Source: Massospora cicadina (lineage: Eukaryota; Entomophthoromycota; Entomophthoromycetes; Entomophthorales; Entomophthoraceae). From it: DNA of 64,000 bases. The stretch is from positions 1 to 64,000 of the forward strand of contig JAKSZP010006705.1 of NCBI GenBank assembly GCA_022478985.1, written 5' to 3'. Positions 19,401 through 30,379 of this stretch are shown here, piece by piece (position 1 is the first letter of the stretch; each line of letters begins with the position of its first letter). The position numbers and the translations under genes were made by a program. Under the pieces are notes generated by a model. The model saw nothing but the letters and a program-made list of their open reading frames with translations. It was not told where the DNA came from and ran no database searches.

Positions 19401-20356
19401 TCCAAATAAGAAGAACTGTTGGTGTTAATTACATGAACATCTAAAGGCTTTTGTTACTAGGGAAAGTGACAATACCAGCGCAGGCTTGAAGATACTCCTG
19501 AGCAATCTTTGCTATTGAAATCGCAATTTTTACTACCATTAGGGAGGGAACGTCCATTGAGGATAATATCACTTGTGCAATTTCATTCAATGATTTTCCA
19601 GGCATATAGCTTTTGAACATCTCGGCAGAATTCAGAGTCTGAAGTGTTATGGTCGCTCCCTTGAATTAAGGCTGGGATATCGTGGGAAAGTTGTTGATAT
19701 AATAAGTTGTCGGCTAAGTATAAGGAACAATGCAATACAACTTGTGGAAATTGTCAGGACAAATAAATTTGGATCAGCGGAGGTAGAGCTCCCATCCCTA
19801 CTCCGCTTGAGCTTTCACCCTGTTTAATCAATACAGTTGGTATGGCATGAGCATGCATATTGCCAGGGAAGTTAGCCTCATAATGGCCTTTTTGGCTGTA
19901 TGAGAAACAAGAATTCATAAAAGGCTCCCATATGTGATCATGTCTGAAGGTCTGGGTTAGAAGTTAAAAGATGGATTAAAATTTGGTTGGGGATGATCTG
20001 GCTTTGCATAAGGAGGGCGGAAAGATCCACTGACATATTGGATAGACAAGTATTGACTAACAGATTATAACTGGTCGTTGCAATCCATTTCCAGATGAGG
20101 ATGTGGCGGAATCACAGGGTTTTCCAGTCCATGTTTGGAGCACTAAATATGACAGAGATAAAGGTAAAGAGTTAACAAATAGTATAAGCTCTATGTCTTC
20201 TTGAAAGATGTGTGTCATAGCATTATATAGGTCTCTTTATGACTTAACCACTGCCATCATCGCTAAGCACACACTCTCGTTGGTTAAGATATTTGCTCCC
20301 ACTAACACATGAGGTTCAGCTGTGAGCCGCTTTTTGAACTCAACCAGTGATTTGTT
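19400..20356 (-). pseudogene. Gag of gypsy C, C-terminal part
   Basis: From the LINE border leftwards: 'FKKRLTAEPHVLVGANILTN' and 'ESVCLAMMAVVKS' (20340-20237), then broken frames to a zinc-knuckle relic 'CFSYSQKGHYEANFPG' near 19905-19860, in which the second and fourth ligands (Cys) have become Tyr and Phe. Joined to the capsid part right of the LINE, the reading is continuous ('KNKSLVE' then 'FKKRLTAEP'). Confidence 0.65.
20339..20356 (+). repeat. Target-site duplication (left) of the LINE
   Basis: CTCAACCAGTGATTTGTT is repeated exactly at 25929-25946 on the other side of the LINE, an 18-bp perfect duplication typical of target-primed reverse transcription. Confidence 0.9.
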
Positions 20357-22766
20357 TAAATTTATTGCCGGGAAGGCTGACCATGGGATGGACACTTCCG
20401 AATATGACTCAGAAGAGACAAAACTTAGTACCAGGGGAGGCACCCCAGAGAAGCCATGCTATCTATTGTTGCCAGCGGGAACGCCACTTATGGGGAGGGG
20501 AGGAAACGTGTGAAGGGGCCATAGCCACAATTGAGCACGTGAGGAGGAAGGGGTCTGATTTGATGAACCAGACTGGGAACCAGGAGGAGACCAGCTGTTG
20601 GTGACGCGGTGGGAGATATCCAAACATCCACGCTTGAAAGTGATCCACCAAATGAGACCGGAATCTGTGGACAGCTTCTGGGAGGATGGGGATGGAGCCA
20701 GCGATGGCATCCAAGACAATCGTGTGGATAGTCCACATGGCGATTGCAACCACCAGAGCACGGAGGGAGGGTGGGAGGGGAGGCCATTGATGAAGCAAAC
20801 ATATCTCTTGACAGACTGAAGGGATGCGTTTGATCCTGGCCCAGCAGACGTTGGACTTCGCGCCATATCACTTTAGAGGTAGGGCACTTCTCCAGGCGGT
20901 GGAACAGCGTTCCATACTGGCCACACATGAGACAGGATGAGTGTAAAGCGTTAGAGCGCTCAGCTGTACGATACACCTGCCTCAGGCAGCGCCACACATG
21001 GGAGCGGACTTGAGGTTGCAACAGAGGATGGTGTACATATTTCCAAATATTTTTTTGGCTCTCAATGGAGTAAGGGATGTCCATCATGTCCAAATAGTCC
21101 ACCCTGGATAGGACATGGGGTCGAATGGGGATCACGCCATCATGGATGGGTAGCCCCTGTACCTCTTGTGTGAACTGAGGAGAGGGGCGGCCTCTTTGGG
21201 TTGTATGTCCACTAATACGAATTCTCCTCAGCGCTCCGCATGGAGAGGAGGATTCGTTTGTAGTGGGTTATAGTCTCGTGAGGACCTATGGCCGATGTGT
21301 GTGAAGCGAGGTATTTCATCAGGGAGTGGGGGTTCGATGGATTGTTGAGGCCCAAGGCGCGGGAGAAGTTGGAGCGGGCTGCGTGGGACCAGTGTTGGGA
21401 GGGGAGTGTAGGGGTGGTGACGGCCGCAATCCAGGTACCCAGGATCTTGGCGGCATGGGCTTTGAAGTCAAGCAGGCCCATGCTACCATGATGTTGGGGG
21501 CCAAACATGACCTCTAGCCGCACTGGTGGAAGGCGGCCCAACCAAAGCCATCCTTGCAGCAAGGCGTACAAGGATTTGTAGAAGCTTGGGGAGAAGGGGA
21601 TGGCGTGGGCTCCAAACCAGACTTTGGAGAGGAGCATGGAGTTGGCTAAAACAATCCTGCCAGTAAGGGAAGTAGGGTGGGCTCTGAGAGAGGAGATTCG
21701 CTTCGTCACGTTATCCAGAATACGGCACTCCATTACTGCTGACGCTTATCCGCCTGCCTTCATTTATATGCCCAGATGGCGTACTGGTCCTATGGTAGGA
21801 CATGGCACAAAGGGGAGCATCAGTGGGCGGTGTGTTTTGAATTAGTAAGATGAGGACGTGGGCGAGCAGATGGGCCAGGTTGGGAACTAATTGCTGGGGT
21901 CCAGCAGTTCTGAAACCGACCAAGGAAATGATTTCATTTTTGGAAGCGTTCAGTGCCGCGTTGCTTACCCAGGAATACTCCTGGATGAGAGCTTCAAGCG
22001 CGCGTGCATCTTGATTAAAGACACCCCCACCACACAATCATCTGCGAACGCCATTATCTTGACTGGGGCTTGGCCTGGCACGTGGACCCCATTGAGTTGG
22101 GCATTCACATTTCGCAGTAGTGGGTCAAGGCTGAAGTTGTACAAGAGTGGGCTGAGTGGGTCCCCTTGTCGCAAGCCTCTTTGAGGGCGGACTACTTCCG
22201 TTAGGAATCCAGGGCCACGCACTGCCATTGTTGCAGATTCTGTGAGCAGCATTACCCAGTTGATGAAGTGAGGGGGTAAGCGAAATTGATGGAGGCAGGC
22301 CCTGAGGTATTCCTAGTTTACTCTATCATAGGCCTTTTGTTGGTCCAAGAATACAAGTGCCCAGAGGCTGTGGACTGACATACATTAGCCACAGAGTGCA
22401 CGTTATCCCAAATTGACCTTCTGGGGATGAAACTGAATTGTTCTGGGGAGATGGTGGCAGATGCTACAGTCCCTAAATGGTTAGCCATGATTTTTGTTAA
22501 AATTTTGGTGTCTGTGTTTGTTAGAGAAATGGGGCGCCAGTTGGCTAAGTCTAGCTTATCCCCTTTCTTGAAGAGTGTGACAGTGAAGGCCTCATGTCCT
22601 CCTGGTAGGAGGCGCGTTTCCATCAGGCTTTGGTTAAGTGAGGTGAGCAGCAATGGGGATATATATTTGAAATATTTTTTGTAGAACTCATATGGAATGC
22701 CATCTGGCCTGGGCATTTTCAGTTTGATGCACCGCGAATGGCTGTCCATAATTTGTTTGGAGTAAT

Positions 22767-22785
22767 TAAATTCATTATTTCTGGG
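22767..22785 (+). repeat. Target-site duplication of the SINE
   Basis: TAAATTCATTATTTCTGGG at 22767-22785 recurs at 23079-23097. On the LINE (minus) strand both copies encode part of the same ORF2 phrase ('PEIMNL'), confirming that the 293 bp between them were added to an existing LINE. Confidence 0.88.
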
Positions 22786-23078
22786 GGTGGAAGGTGAGTC
22801 ATAAGGGCGTATGGCTACCAACCTGAAGGTTGTGGGTTCAATTCCCACCCTTTGCACATCGATTGGGGTGCCAGCCAAAGGAAGCTATTGGCGGTTAGTA
22901 GGTCTTTAACACGAAAACCTTACCCATGACGTAACCAGAAAAATTTGAGTCCTGATCAGGAGTTGGAAAAACTTTCTTCAACGGAGTTGACCCTGTTCAG
23001 GTTTCATGTCATTTCTTTCTTTCAGTAATGCCTGTCCCCTGGTCGTCTTGCCTCAGTTAAATGAAAAATAATAAAAAA
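22786..23078 (+). mobile_element. tRNA-headed SINE inserted in LINE ORF2
   Basis: The head contains a tRNA-like hairpin CAACCTGAAGGTTG and a canonical Pol III B box GGTTCAATTCC at 22835-22845. The A box region (about 22796-22810) is degenerate. A ~180-bp body follows, then a 3' tail at 23025-23063 (GTAATGCCTGTCCCCTGGTC ... GCCTCAGTTAAATG) and an AATAATAAAAAATAA end. The tail motif is shared with the LINE and the ORF1-only elements, which suggests that LINE machinery mobilised it. Flanked by a 19-bp target duplication. Confidence 0.87.
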
Positions 23079-24426
23079 TAAATTCATTATTTCTGGGTAT
23101 CGGAAAATGGAGTGGATGTGGGCTTGGTTGAGAAATTCCGCCACTTAAGCCAGCTGAATTGGGTCAGAGCGGTACAACTCAGAGTAATACTGTTGCATTT
23201 CAATTGCCACTTTGGCCGGTGTGTCCACAATGGAATTATCTGATCTTTGCACCTGTGTGCAGGCCACGCTCTGGCGTGGTGCAAAATTTTTTTTAAAGAA
23301 ATGTGCGGTGCACTTGTTGCCTTTTGTGATGCGTGTGGCCCTGTACTGAACACAAACCCAATGTTTGTGTTGTCTTTTGAGTGCGTTGAGGTGGGCAGCT
23401 GCCTCCGCCCACTTCCGTCCCCATGCAGAGCTGTATCCTGTAACTGGGATGTTGGACTCCAAGTGTGCCAATTCTGCCAGAGCATGTGAGATAACCGCTG
23501 ATGTGGCTTGTGAGCATCTGGAGGAGAGATGGCGAGAGTGGCGGATGGTGTCATTTTTGAAAGTTGCCCATGTGGAAATGGGGTCCGCGCAAAACGGTGC
23601 AACAAACTTTTTTGCCATAGTTGCCTCTTCTACCCATGTGGAAAATCCTGCTGACCCGAGCTTGGGGGGCGGATTTTGTACCAATGTGGGGCCTTAGCAG
23701 CTGTGACAGGTAAGTGGTAGGTTAGTAAGACCAGTTGATGGTCAGAGAATTCCAATTTTATTGTCTTGAAGTGGGAGATGTGGGGTTGGAATTTCTCTGG
23801 CATTAGAATAATGTTGATGCGGGTCATGAACCTTAATTGGCCGTTGTGGATGTGGGGCCGTGTCATGTTTTTGAGAAGTGGGGCATGCCGCGGCAGCGCA
23901 TCCATTAACCTGAGGGTGGCCTTTAGAACGCGTAGTTCTACATGACCCTGGGGGACGTGGGGTGAGGAAGGCCACCAGTCCGTTGGTGTGTTTAGCCAAC
24001 AGTTCATGTCGCTGACTATGAAGGAGTCTGGGGGTAGCAGGAGGGATTTAACCGACAAGAAAAATTCCCAATGCTCGCATGCACTTTTTGGGGCATAGAT
24101 GTTGACAATTGCATGTTCTACGTCAGCCCATGAGAAGGTGACAATAAGCACTTGGTCATTTAGGAATGTTTCTGAGGATAAAAATTTGAAAAAATTATTT
24201 TTCTGAATTAGCACCCCATAGTGCATCAACCAAAAGGATAGGATGGGAGGAGCATTGTTTTCCAAGCTTCCTCGGAACCTCGTGGACAGTGGGACTCCTG
24301 GATGGCCAGGATATCCACGGGTAAATTGTGTTGTAAAAAACTCAGTTTCCTAGCCTAGGACGGGGAGGCCTTTAGTCCAGTGATATTCAACGTCCCTATG
24401 GTGAAGGTTTCCCCCATTGCACCTTA

Positions 24427-25835
24427 GGTGTGAGGGGGTGGGCCCCAGGCCCACCAGCCTCTTCCAGGTCCCCTGGGCTTTCACAGCAGCGCGGGTGTTA
24501 GCAGCAACGCTATCAGAGTTCTTGTTGATTTTTGCAGAAAGAGTCGCGTTGGCTTTAGCCTTCACTTTTTGTTTTCCTGACGTCGGACAAATTTTTTGTA
24601 GTGTGGGTGAGTTTGGTGCACCATTGAGCAGGTCAAAAAAAAATTTCAGTTGGGATGGGTCCCAAGTCAGTTTCAACCGGAGCTTGGGTGCAACAATTGG
24701 GTGAGATCAAAGCTCCCATCGGATCCTCATATTGAGTGGCCCACTTGGCATGGGCTTCCCAATCTGATTGGTTGATGGATTCCCGAGTTGCTTCTGCCAC
24801 AAAGGTCTCCATGTCCTCCTGGCGTTGTGAATGTGGGATAGCAGTGGTGGCTTTGGCCGCTTCTTATGCCGCGGCCCTTTGGGCCTGCTTGGCCTTCTTC
24901 TGCTCTTGTGGGGAGATTGGCTTTATCAGTAGGTAGCAGCCTTGTGCTCCCCATGGGAAAGCCTCATTGGTGCTTGCGGTTGGTTCATAGTGTGCCTCTC
25001 CACTGGCCATAGCTGCCGAGGGGTGCTCTTGGAATGTGACGCCCTCCTTGATGGGGCATGCGTGTGCCTTATGGCCAAACGCGTCACATTGGGTGCAAAT
25101 GGGGGGCACGCTGTCCACGGTCATCTGGAATGGGTGGGTGGTATGCCCTGCAATATCAATAAAAGTGGAGTGCGGGATCTGGGTTAGGTCCTTTGTGATC
25201 TCCTCAGTTGGGGTCAGCACTGCGATGTCTTTGCTTGTGCACAGGTGTGGCATCAGCATGAAGTGTTGCATTTCGAAAGATTGTATTTCACCATATATGG
25301 CGAGACCATCTTTCAGGTGTTGTTCCAAATTGTCACGTTTTACCATATTAGGCAAGAAGTCAAACATGAGGAAATTTTGGTTTGATTTTGTCCATCTGGT
25401 GCGTTTAGTTTTGATGACCCATTGCCCTTTGGGGAGGTTGACCACTATGCGCACCACTGCAGCCTCGTCTGCTGCCGTTTTGCTTTTGAAACCTAGGTCC
25501 AGCCAACCATGTGACATGGAGTGAGGTGCAACGTACACCGCGGTCGGGAAAATTGTGTTTACATCTTCACAAAATTCTTCCCATAAGGCCGTTTTTTGGA
25601 TGTCCAGAAACATGCGGACTCCAAATTCCACTGATGAAAGTGGCTGGGAATGTGGCGTGTTGATGTACTGGTTGCATCGTGCTTGCCATGTGAGTATCTC
25701 CGGGGAAATAGTGACCACCAGTTTCTTAGTATTTTTGTCAATTCCGCTGGACTCTCTGGGGCTTTTTTGAACGTTGGAGGCCGCGGGCCTTCCACCTGCT
25801 CCTCTTACCTTGCTTGCCCAACTGCTCCCTGACAT
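24427..25835 (-). pseudogene. LINE ORF1 (nucleic-acid-binding protein)
   Basis: The ATG at 25835 gives 'MSGSSWASKVRGAGG', and the frame stays open for 323 codons to 24864, after which a frameshift leads on to about 24427, just before ORF2. Visible parts are an RRM-like region ('HGWLDLGFKSKTAADEAAV', 'NFLMFDFLPNMVKRDNLEQH') and a CX2CX4HX4C knuckle 'CTQCDAFGHKAHAC' near residues 235-250, then a low-complexity Ala/Lys-rich tail. ORF1 proteins bind LINE RNA into a particle. Parts of it match the ORF1-only elements elsewhere in the window. Confidence 0.88.
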
Positions 25836-25946
25836 GGGTGCAGACTAATCTCCTCTGTGAGATTATCAAACTAGATTCAGTCTTAATTTGAATAGGTTGC
25901 AATAGTGATTGCAACGAGAAAGAAAAGTCTCAACCAGTGATTTGTT

Positions 25947-27650
25947 CTTTTAAATCTTTATTGTCAGAAAGTTGGCCTTACACTGTGCCATCTTCACCAC
26001 GCCCCCAAACAGATGGAGCACACTTTTCTTTACCTCTTAATACATTACAGCACTACTTTTAAGTTAACATGTGACCTTGTCAGCGCTTTTGACATCCAGA
26101 GAGGATAACAACAGTTTCGCTTTCCGCCAATCCAATGCTCCTTCCATGACAAATTCGAATTATTTTAAAAATCTGTGCATCTTTCCATCATGACTGAAAG
26201 GTGGCAACTTCTCAATCCGTACAAAATCACACACTCTATGCTTTGGCTTGGGAGAACAGATGGGATAGGTTCAGATTGGCCAAGGGAAACATCCCCTTGT
26301 GGGCAAGAATATGGTCGTGAGGACGGATGTGAATCCACCATAGTGAACTGTAAAGAGATTGGATTGCGGTGAGGCACTGCCACGGCCCCATGGTATACTT
26401 GCTGACTGATTCATAGTATTCCTCATTGGACTCACCACTGACTGCACCCTTACCTCCCTCACCAGTTTGTTTAATAAAAAGTTCCTCTATTATCCACTCC
26501 ACTTTGACCAAATAGCACAAACCAACCGTCTCCCACCCCCTGAATAAGCTCTTCAAATTCATTCTGTATTTCACGACAGAATTCCCACTCTGTCCACTTT
26601 ACACTTCATGTCTTACAGCCATAAGAGGACATCCTCCAATGTGCACTGCATTATTGCGTTCTGCCATCCATTGTTTCGCGCTTGTCAGTTTTCTTTGTCC
26701 ACTTGAATGGTTAAAGCGGCTCATTCCTGCATCAACTCCTCATTGGACTGTCAAAGGTTATCTAATTGCACTTGCATATCAGCGTACTACACCATTTTAG
26801 TGAATGGAAGAGTAATGGCTTGGCCCCAAGCCACCTGACTGACGCTCTCCAACTGATTAATCTGACCTAGCATTTAGTTTTATGCTGAGGTCGCCAATAA
26901 GTAGCTGGTCAATGTTGGGTCTCCGCTGGTTACTCCACTCAGATTGAAGTTGAATGAATTTGATTGCCATGGTGTTGGAGTGATCAGTAATACGCCGCTC
27001 TAACAGGATAACCCAGTCCCTCATCTGAGCCACCGCCTTATCAATTTTTTCCACCCATTCAGACATTTCCACCATAACGCGTTTGATGTTACTACCCAGC
27101 GTTATGAAATCCCATTCCATTCACCAGAAAGCCTGCGCCGGTCTAAAAATTTTCCTATTACTTGGGGTAACTCATGATTCAAACGTGAAACTAATTCATC
27201 CAAGCAAAGGCGTATGTCCATGACACAACTGTCTACATGCACTGCGCCCCATGGATCTTCAAGAAATAGTGGTCAAAGCATTCAAGTAAGAGGTCAGTGT
27301 AGCTCTGTTGTGTTTGGACAAAATGTATGACATCAACAATCTTAATGTTATGTCAGGCCAACACATGCAATAGTTGGCAGATTGAAGGCTGAACATATGC
27401 AACCAGGTATTTCTCAGCTCCATGAGAGCTGAGCTGAGACAACCCCATTGTGGTAGCGTCAAGGTAAGACATATACAATTCAAAACGGGCTTCTTGGTCG
27501 TATAAATAATTATAAATTAAACTCAGGGCATGTTCACCCACATCTTTTTTGTAGAAACGGTAACCCCACAAAAGAGCCATTCCATGATACCACACAGTTG
27601 CTGAGGGGTTACATTATTGGACCTTCCCTGTTGATCTAACTCTTACATGT
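25947..27650 (-). pseudogene. Gag of gypsy C, N-terminal and capsid parts
   Basis: From the right: 'GAEKYLVAYVQPSICQLLHV' (27420-27360), which matches 'SKQYLQQLVHPTLYHLL' of A1 and 'PKRYLHNFVHPGIHHLF' of D; a helical segment at 27120-26857 with heptad-like spacing ('EMSEWVEKIDKAVAQMRDWV'); and a capsid segment near 26240-26000 ('FEFVMEGALDWRKAKLLLSS') typical of Ty3 Gag. No Gly-X-Y triplets are seen in C. The LINE enters at 25946. Confidence 0.68.
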
Positions 27651-27844
27651 GGGAAAAGCTGCTAACTGTGGTTCCATTCTGGGGTCCTCGTCTCTTGGTT
27701 CCTTCACCATAAATAATGCCAGTTCCTCATTGGATGTCTCCATTGTTATCTCAGAGTCTTGGTTGAGAACCTATTAAATTAGTTATAATGAGTGAGGGCT
27801 CATCATGATGTTTTAATTGCCGTTGTACTATAGTTGACCAGTGA

Positions 27845-27862
27845 CCCCTGTAGTGAGCACTA
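27845..27862 (-). other. Primer-binding site of gypsy C
   Basis: The complement reads TAGTGCTCACTACAGGGG, one base from the A1 and F sites (TGG start mutated to TAG). It lies 1 nt inside the LTR start at 27864. Confidence 0.7.
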
Positions 27863-27863
27863 C

Positions 27864-28400
27864 TGTTAACTTTAGGTTGTAATGCTTAGATCCAATATGC
27901 TGGTTACACAGGATATTCATCATTGAGCAACGTTCTGATGATATGAAGATTTATGATCCTTAGTAAAAACAATGATATTTAAAATATGGATCTACACACC
28001 AACCACAGTGTTTATTATATAAAAAACGCAGACTATCTCTACTAACTTTCTCCTTTCTTCCACTTCAAAACCTCCCCTTCCATCCTCTCACTCAGCCATT
28101 AATTTTCAATCATCTCAGTCAAGCTTACTCATCAGCTTAGTAAATCTATATTTCCTACAATTTTAGGGGTTTCATCCCACCGTTGAGGCTTTAGTGTAAT
28201 TCCCTCAATTTTCCAAACTACAGTACTTTGATCAATTGCTTCACACTGACATAATCTTCTTCTCAATCTTGAGGCTCACCTTGAATCATAAAACATGATC
28301 AGTTGGATATATAGCTTATCATCCAGTCATATCAATTTCTCTACAAATTACAACAGTTGCTTATGGTAGTGTTAAAATATCACATTAGGATAGTATTCTG
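27864..28400 (-). repeat. 5' LTR of gypsy C, right border uncertain
   Basis: Begins TGTTAACTTTAGG next to the primer-binding site. On the minus strand a TTTTTATATAATAAAC stretch near 28025-28008 could be the TATA region, about 150 bp before the LTR end. No second copy is in the window, so the far border is a guess. Between about 28400 and 28612 I see nothing recognisable. Confidence 0.45.
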
Positions 28401-28625
28401 TTGGAGATTCAGGTAGACTAGCTACCCCAGAAGTTGGTTCTGGTCAGCCCCAGCTTAAGGCAGGTATATAATGATGATGAAGAAGGAGAATTCGAGCATT
28501 ATGAGCTTGACCAGTATAAGACTCCCACATAGATGTTGTGAGAAAGTGTGGGTCTTGTTCCGGTGTTCAGAACCATAATGGGGGCATGTTCTGTCCAGAA
28601 GGTGTTACTTCCTAACTAATCATTA

Positions 28626-29945
28626 CGTGCTTTGTGTTCATTGAGGTAAAGGTGAGGCTCCTGGACAGCAGGCATGTCAATCCATGCTTACCTGAAGTTG
28701 CGGTTGAGGTGGGCTCTTCACTTATAATCTTTAAACTAATTTTTAGTTTTTTGATTGAAGGGTCAGGGTACCTCCAGGGTGACTCATAGCTGCTCCCTTT
28801 GCATCATGGGGTTGACAACGCTTAAACTTGTAGCTGAAAGGCGGCTAGTTTTGAGTTCCTTAGCTTGACTATTCTTTTCAGCGAGCAAAGAGAAGCACCA
28901 GGGTGGTTGAAGGGTGGCTGGGGAAAGGGAGGAGGATCCTCAAAACCAGTCAAGGGTGCTGCCCCTGCTACGTTGCAGAGGAGGTTTCTGAGGTAGCTCA
29001 ATGAAGATATCAGCAGTGTCTTCAATTGGACGAGTTTGAATCTATACTCTCATCCTCCAACACTGCAAAGGATCTTTGCGAGATGTGGGGTGTAGGGGGA
29101 GTAGGGCTCTTTCAGTTGTTGCGTCTATCACAGGTTGTATATTGCCAGTCTATGTTAGGACTGAGCTTTATTATAAGCTCTTGTTTGGTGCAGTAGAGTA
29201 CTTATGGAGAAAGGTGTGAGTGAATTGGAGTTCTGGGTGGGGGTAGCTGATGATAACCGTCTTATGGGTGATACTTTACTCTTTGAAAGAGAAGTTATTG
29301 ACTCCAGAAGAATGGAGGGTGTGCCCACTGGGAGAGGGGCTTAGTCCCAAGAATTTGTAACCTAATTTTAACACATTAGCTTTAACTGCACAACAAAGTA
29401 CTTCAGGGTTAAGATCCCATGCTAGAATCCATTGTGTTAGTTGTGGAATTGCTTCTGTAGAAACATAAAAACTTTTTTCCTGGTTAAGGCCACTGAGTGG
29501 TGTCTGAGAGTGCATGTTTTTGAGCCGTGCAGCCATTATACAGGTGTTCAAGTGCATTACACCATGAACAACGTGGGCGCGATTGGCCAGGGTCAATAAA
29601 AAGATCTATTGTAATGTATCAACCACTGCACTTGAGAAATTACCTCTATATTGCGAGCTAAGTGGGGAAAGAGTTAGGTGATGCCCTTGCCAGGCGGCTC
29701 TGAGTGGGAGCATAGTAAGAGGGGACACTAAAGTCTACTGTGAGTACACACCCGAGTTACATTAAACTATGATAGAGCGCCAGTTTAAGCGATTCAGGAT
29801 CAATAGTCATTGGTAGGTTGGAAAACGTAACCCATAGAATTTTCTCCAGGTGAGAACTTGTGTGGGATATATGGAGAGGTCCACACAGAATAACAAGCTG
29901 AAGGGTGTCAGCATGGTCAGTTTGGGTAGCTTTAGTTAATCTCAC
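28626..29945 (-). mobile_element. ORF1-only LINE-like element, copy 3, 3' part
   Basis: The minus strand reads 'VRLTKATQTDHADTLQLVIL' and 'KILWVTFSNLPMTIDPESL' (29950-29770), matching 'TTLVVQFAGLPTHL' of copy 1, then a 106-aa open stretch (29596-29276) and 29025-28822. A diverged tail motif (ACATGCCTGCTGTCCAGGAG) lies at 28680-28641. TAACTAATCATTA at 28613-28625 is a candidate target duplication with TGACTAATTAATTTA at 37155-37169. Element D interrupts the ORF at 29945/36445. This copy is older and less certain than copies 1 and 2. Confidence 0.6.
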
Positions 29946-30356
29946 TGTCAGAATTCGAGATAATGAACAACTCAAATTTCCCACTTCCAAATTGATCTGT
30001 AATGTATTGACTCCTAAAACTATATAATTAAGATGACTTCAGGATTCTTATCCCCAATTACTGAGTCACGTGGGCATAGTTTCCACTGATTCAATCAGGT
30101 GGGTGGCAAAATACATTGAGGATGCCCATCAGGCGGTCAATCTGGAAGACCAGGAAAGATCCTGAATGGATATTGCTACAAAGATCCTCAAGGCAATGTG
30201 TCCCCACTCGCCCTATAAATATTAAAACCTTTTAACCTAATAAAATATTCGGTATTCTAACCATTTTTCCGTTTTCTTCTTGACCCTTTTGCAAATTTGC
30301 AGCTTCAAGTCATCTTCAGACCTCAGAGACAGTCTAGAGAACTGTAACTCTGATAA
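29946..30356 (+). repeat. 5' LTR of D (about 411 bp)
   Basis: Starts TGTCAGAATTCGAG and ends about CTCTGATAA, 3 nt before the primer-binding site. It contains a TATAAATA box at 30214-30221 and a TAATAAAATA poly(A)-type site at 30239-30248. It aligns throughout with 36039-36444. Confidence 0.85.
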
Positions 30357-30359
30357 ACG

Positions 30360-30378
30360 TGGTGCTCACTACAGAAGG
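30360..30378 (+). other. Primer-binding site of D
   Basis: TGGTGCTCACTACAGAAGG; the first 15 bases equal the A1, E and F sites. Confidence 0.78.
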
Positions 30379-30379
30379 C

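Larger units (their letters stand above)
20463..24417 (-). pseudogene. LINE ORF2: endonuclease, reverse transcriptase, C-terminal finger
   Basis: The ATG at 24417 opens 'MGETFTIGTLNITGLKAS', the start of an APE-like endonuclease. Later boxes are 'FIVSDMNCWL' (D-x-N) and 'EFSDHQLVLL' (S-D-H) up to 23630. A linker region (23684-23145) is followed by RT: 'MPRPDGIPYEFYKKYF', 'KGDKLDLANWRPISLTNTDT', 'GLRQGDPLSPLLYN' (22160) and the intact catalytic 'FADD' near 22050. The thumb continues at 21733-21212, and the C-terminal CxxC...H...C finger is 'CLMCGQYGTLFHRLEKCP' (20940-20885). A SINE and several frameshifts interrupt it. It would nick DNA and copy LINE RNA at the break. Confidence 0.92.
20357..25928 (-). 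mobile_element. LINE (non-LTR retrotransposon), two ORFs, near full length
   Basis: The minus-strand element starts at 25928 with a ~90-bp leader, then ORF1 (25835 to about 24427), ORF2 (24417 to about 20463) and a 3' tail (20400-20361) ending AATAAATTTAAA, flanked by an 18-bp target duplication. ORF2 has an APE-type endonuclease, reverse transcriptase and C-terminal zinc finger. A plus-strand SINE (22786-23078) interrupts ORF2. Few stops are present compared with the gypsy elements, so it is a relatively young insertion. Confidence 0.93.
18644..28400 (-). mobile_element. Ty3/gypsy element C, 5' half, with LINE inserted
   Basis: The minus-strand element consists of 5' LTR (from 27864 rightwards), primer-binding site (27845-27862), Gag (27650-25947 and 20356-19400) and protease with linker (19400-18700). 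Gag is split by the LINE at 20357-25928. Pol beyond the linker is not seen; it should lie left of chromovirus B, outside the window. Right LTR border is uncertain. Confidence 0.75.

Noticed and set aside
20459..20866. Several long overlapping ORFs on both strands at 20.3-21.5 kb as separate genes
   Set aside because: They are shadows and frameshifted pieces of LINE ORF2, which has coherent RT and C-terminal finger motifs.
22786..22860. Functional tRNA gene
   Set aside because: It has a good B box, but the A box region is degenerate, no proper acceptor or D stem can be closed, and it is fused to a SINE body and tail with target duplications.
25036..25524. 162-codon plus-strand ORF
   Set aside because: It is antisense to LINE ORF1, whose minus-strand frame is longer and has a zinc knuckle.
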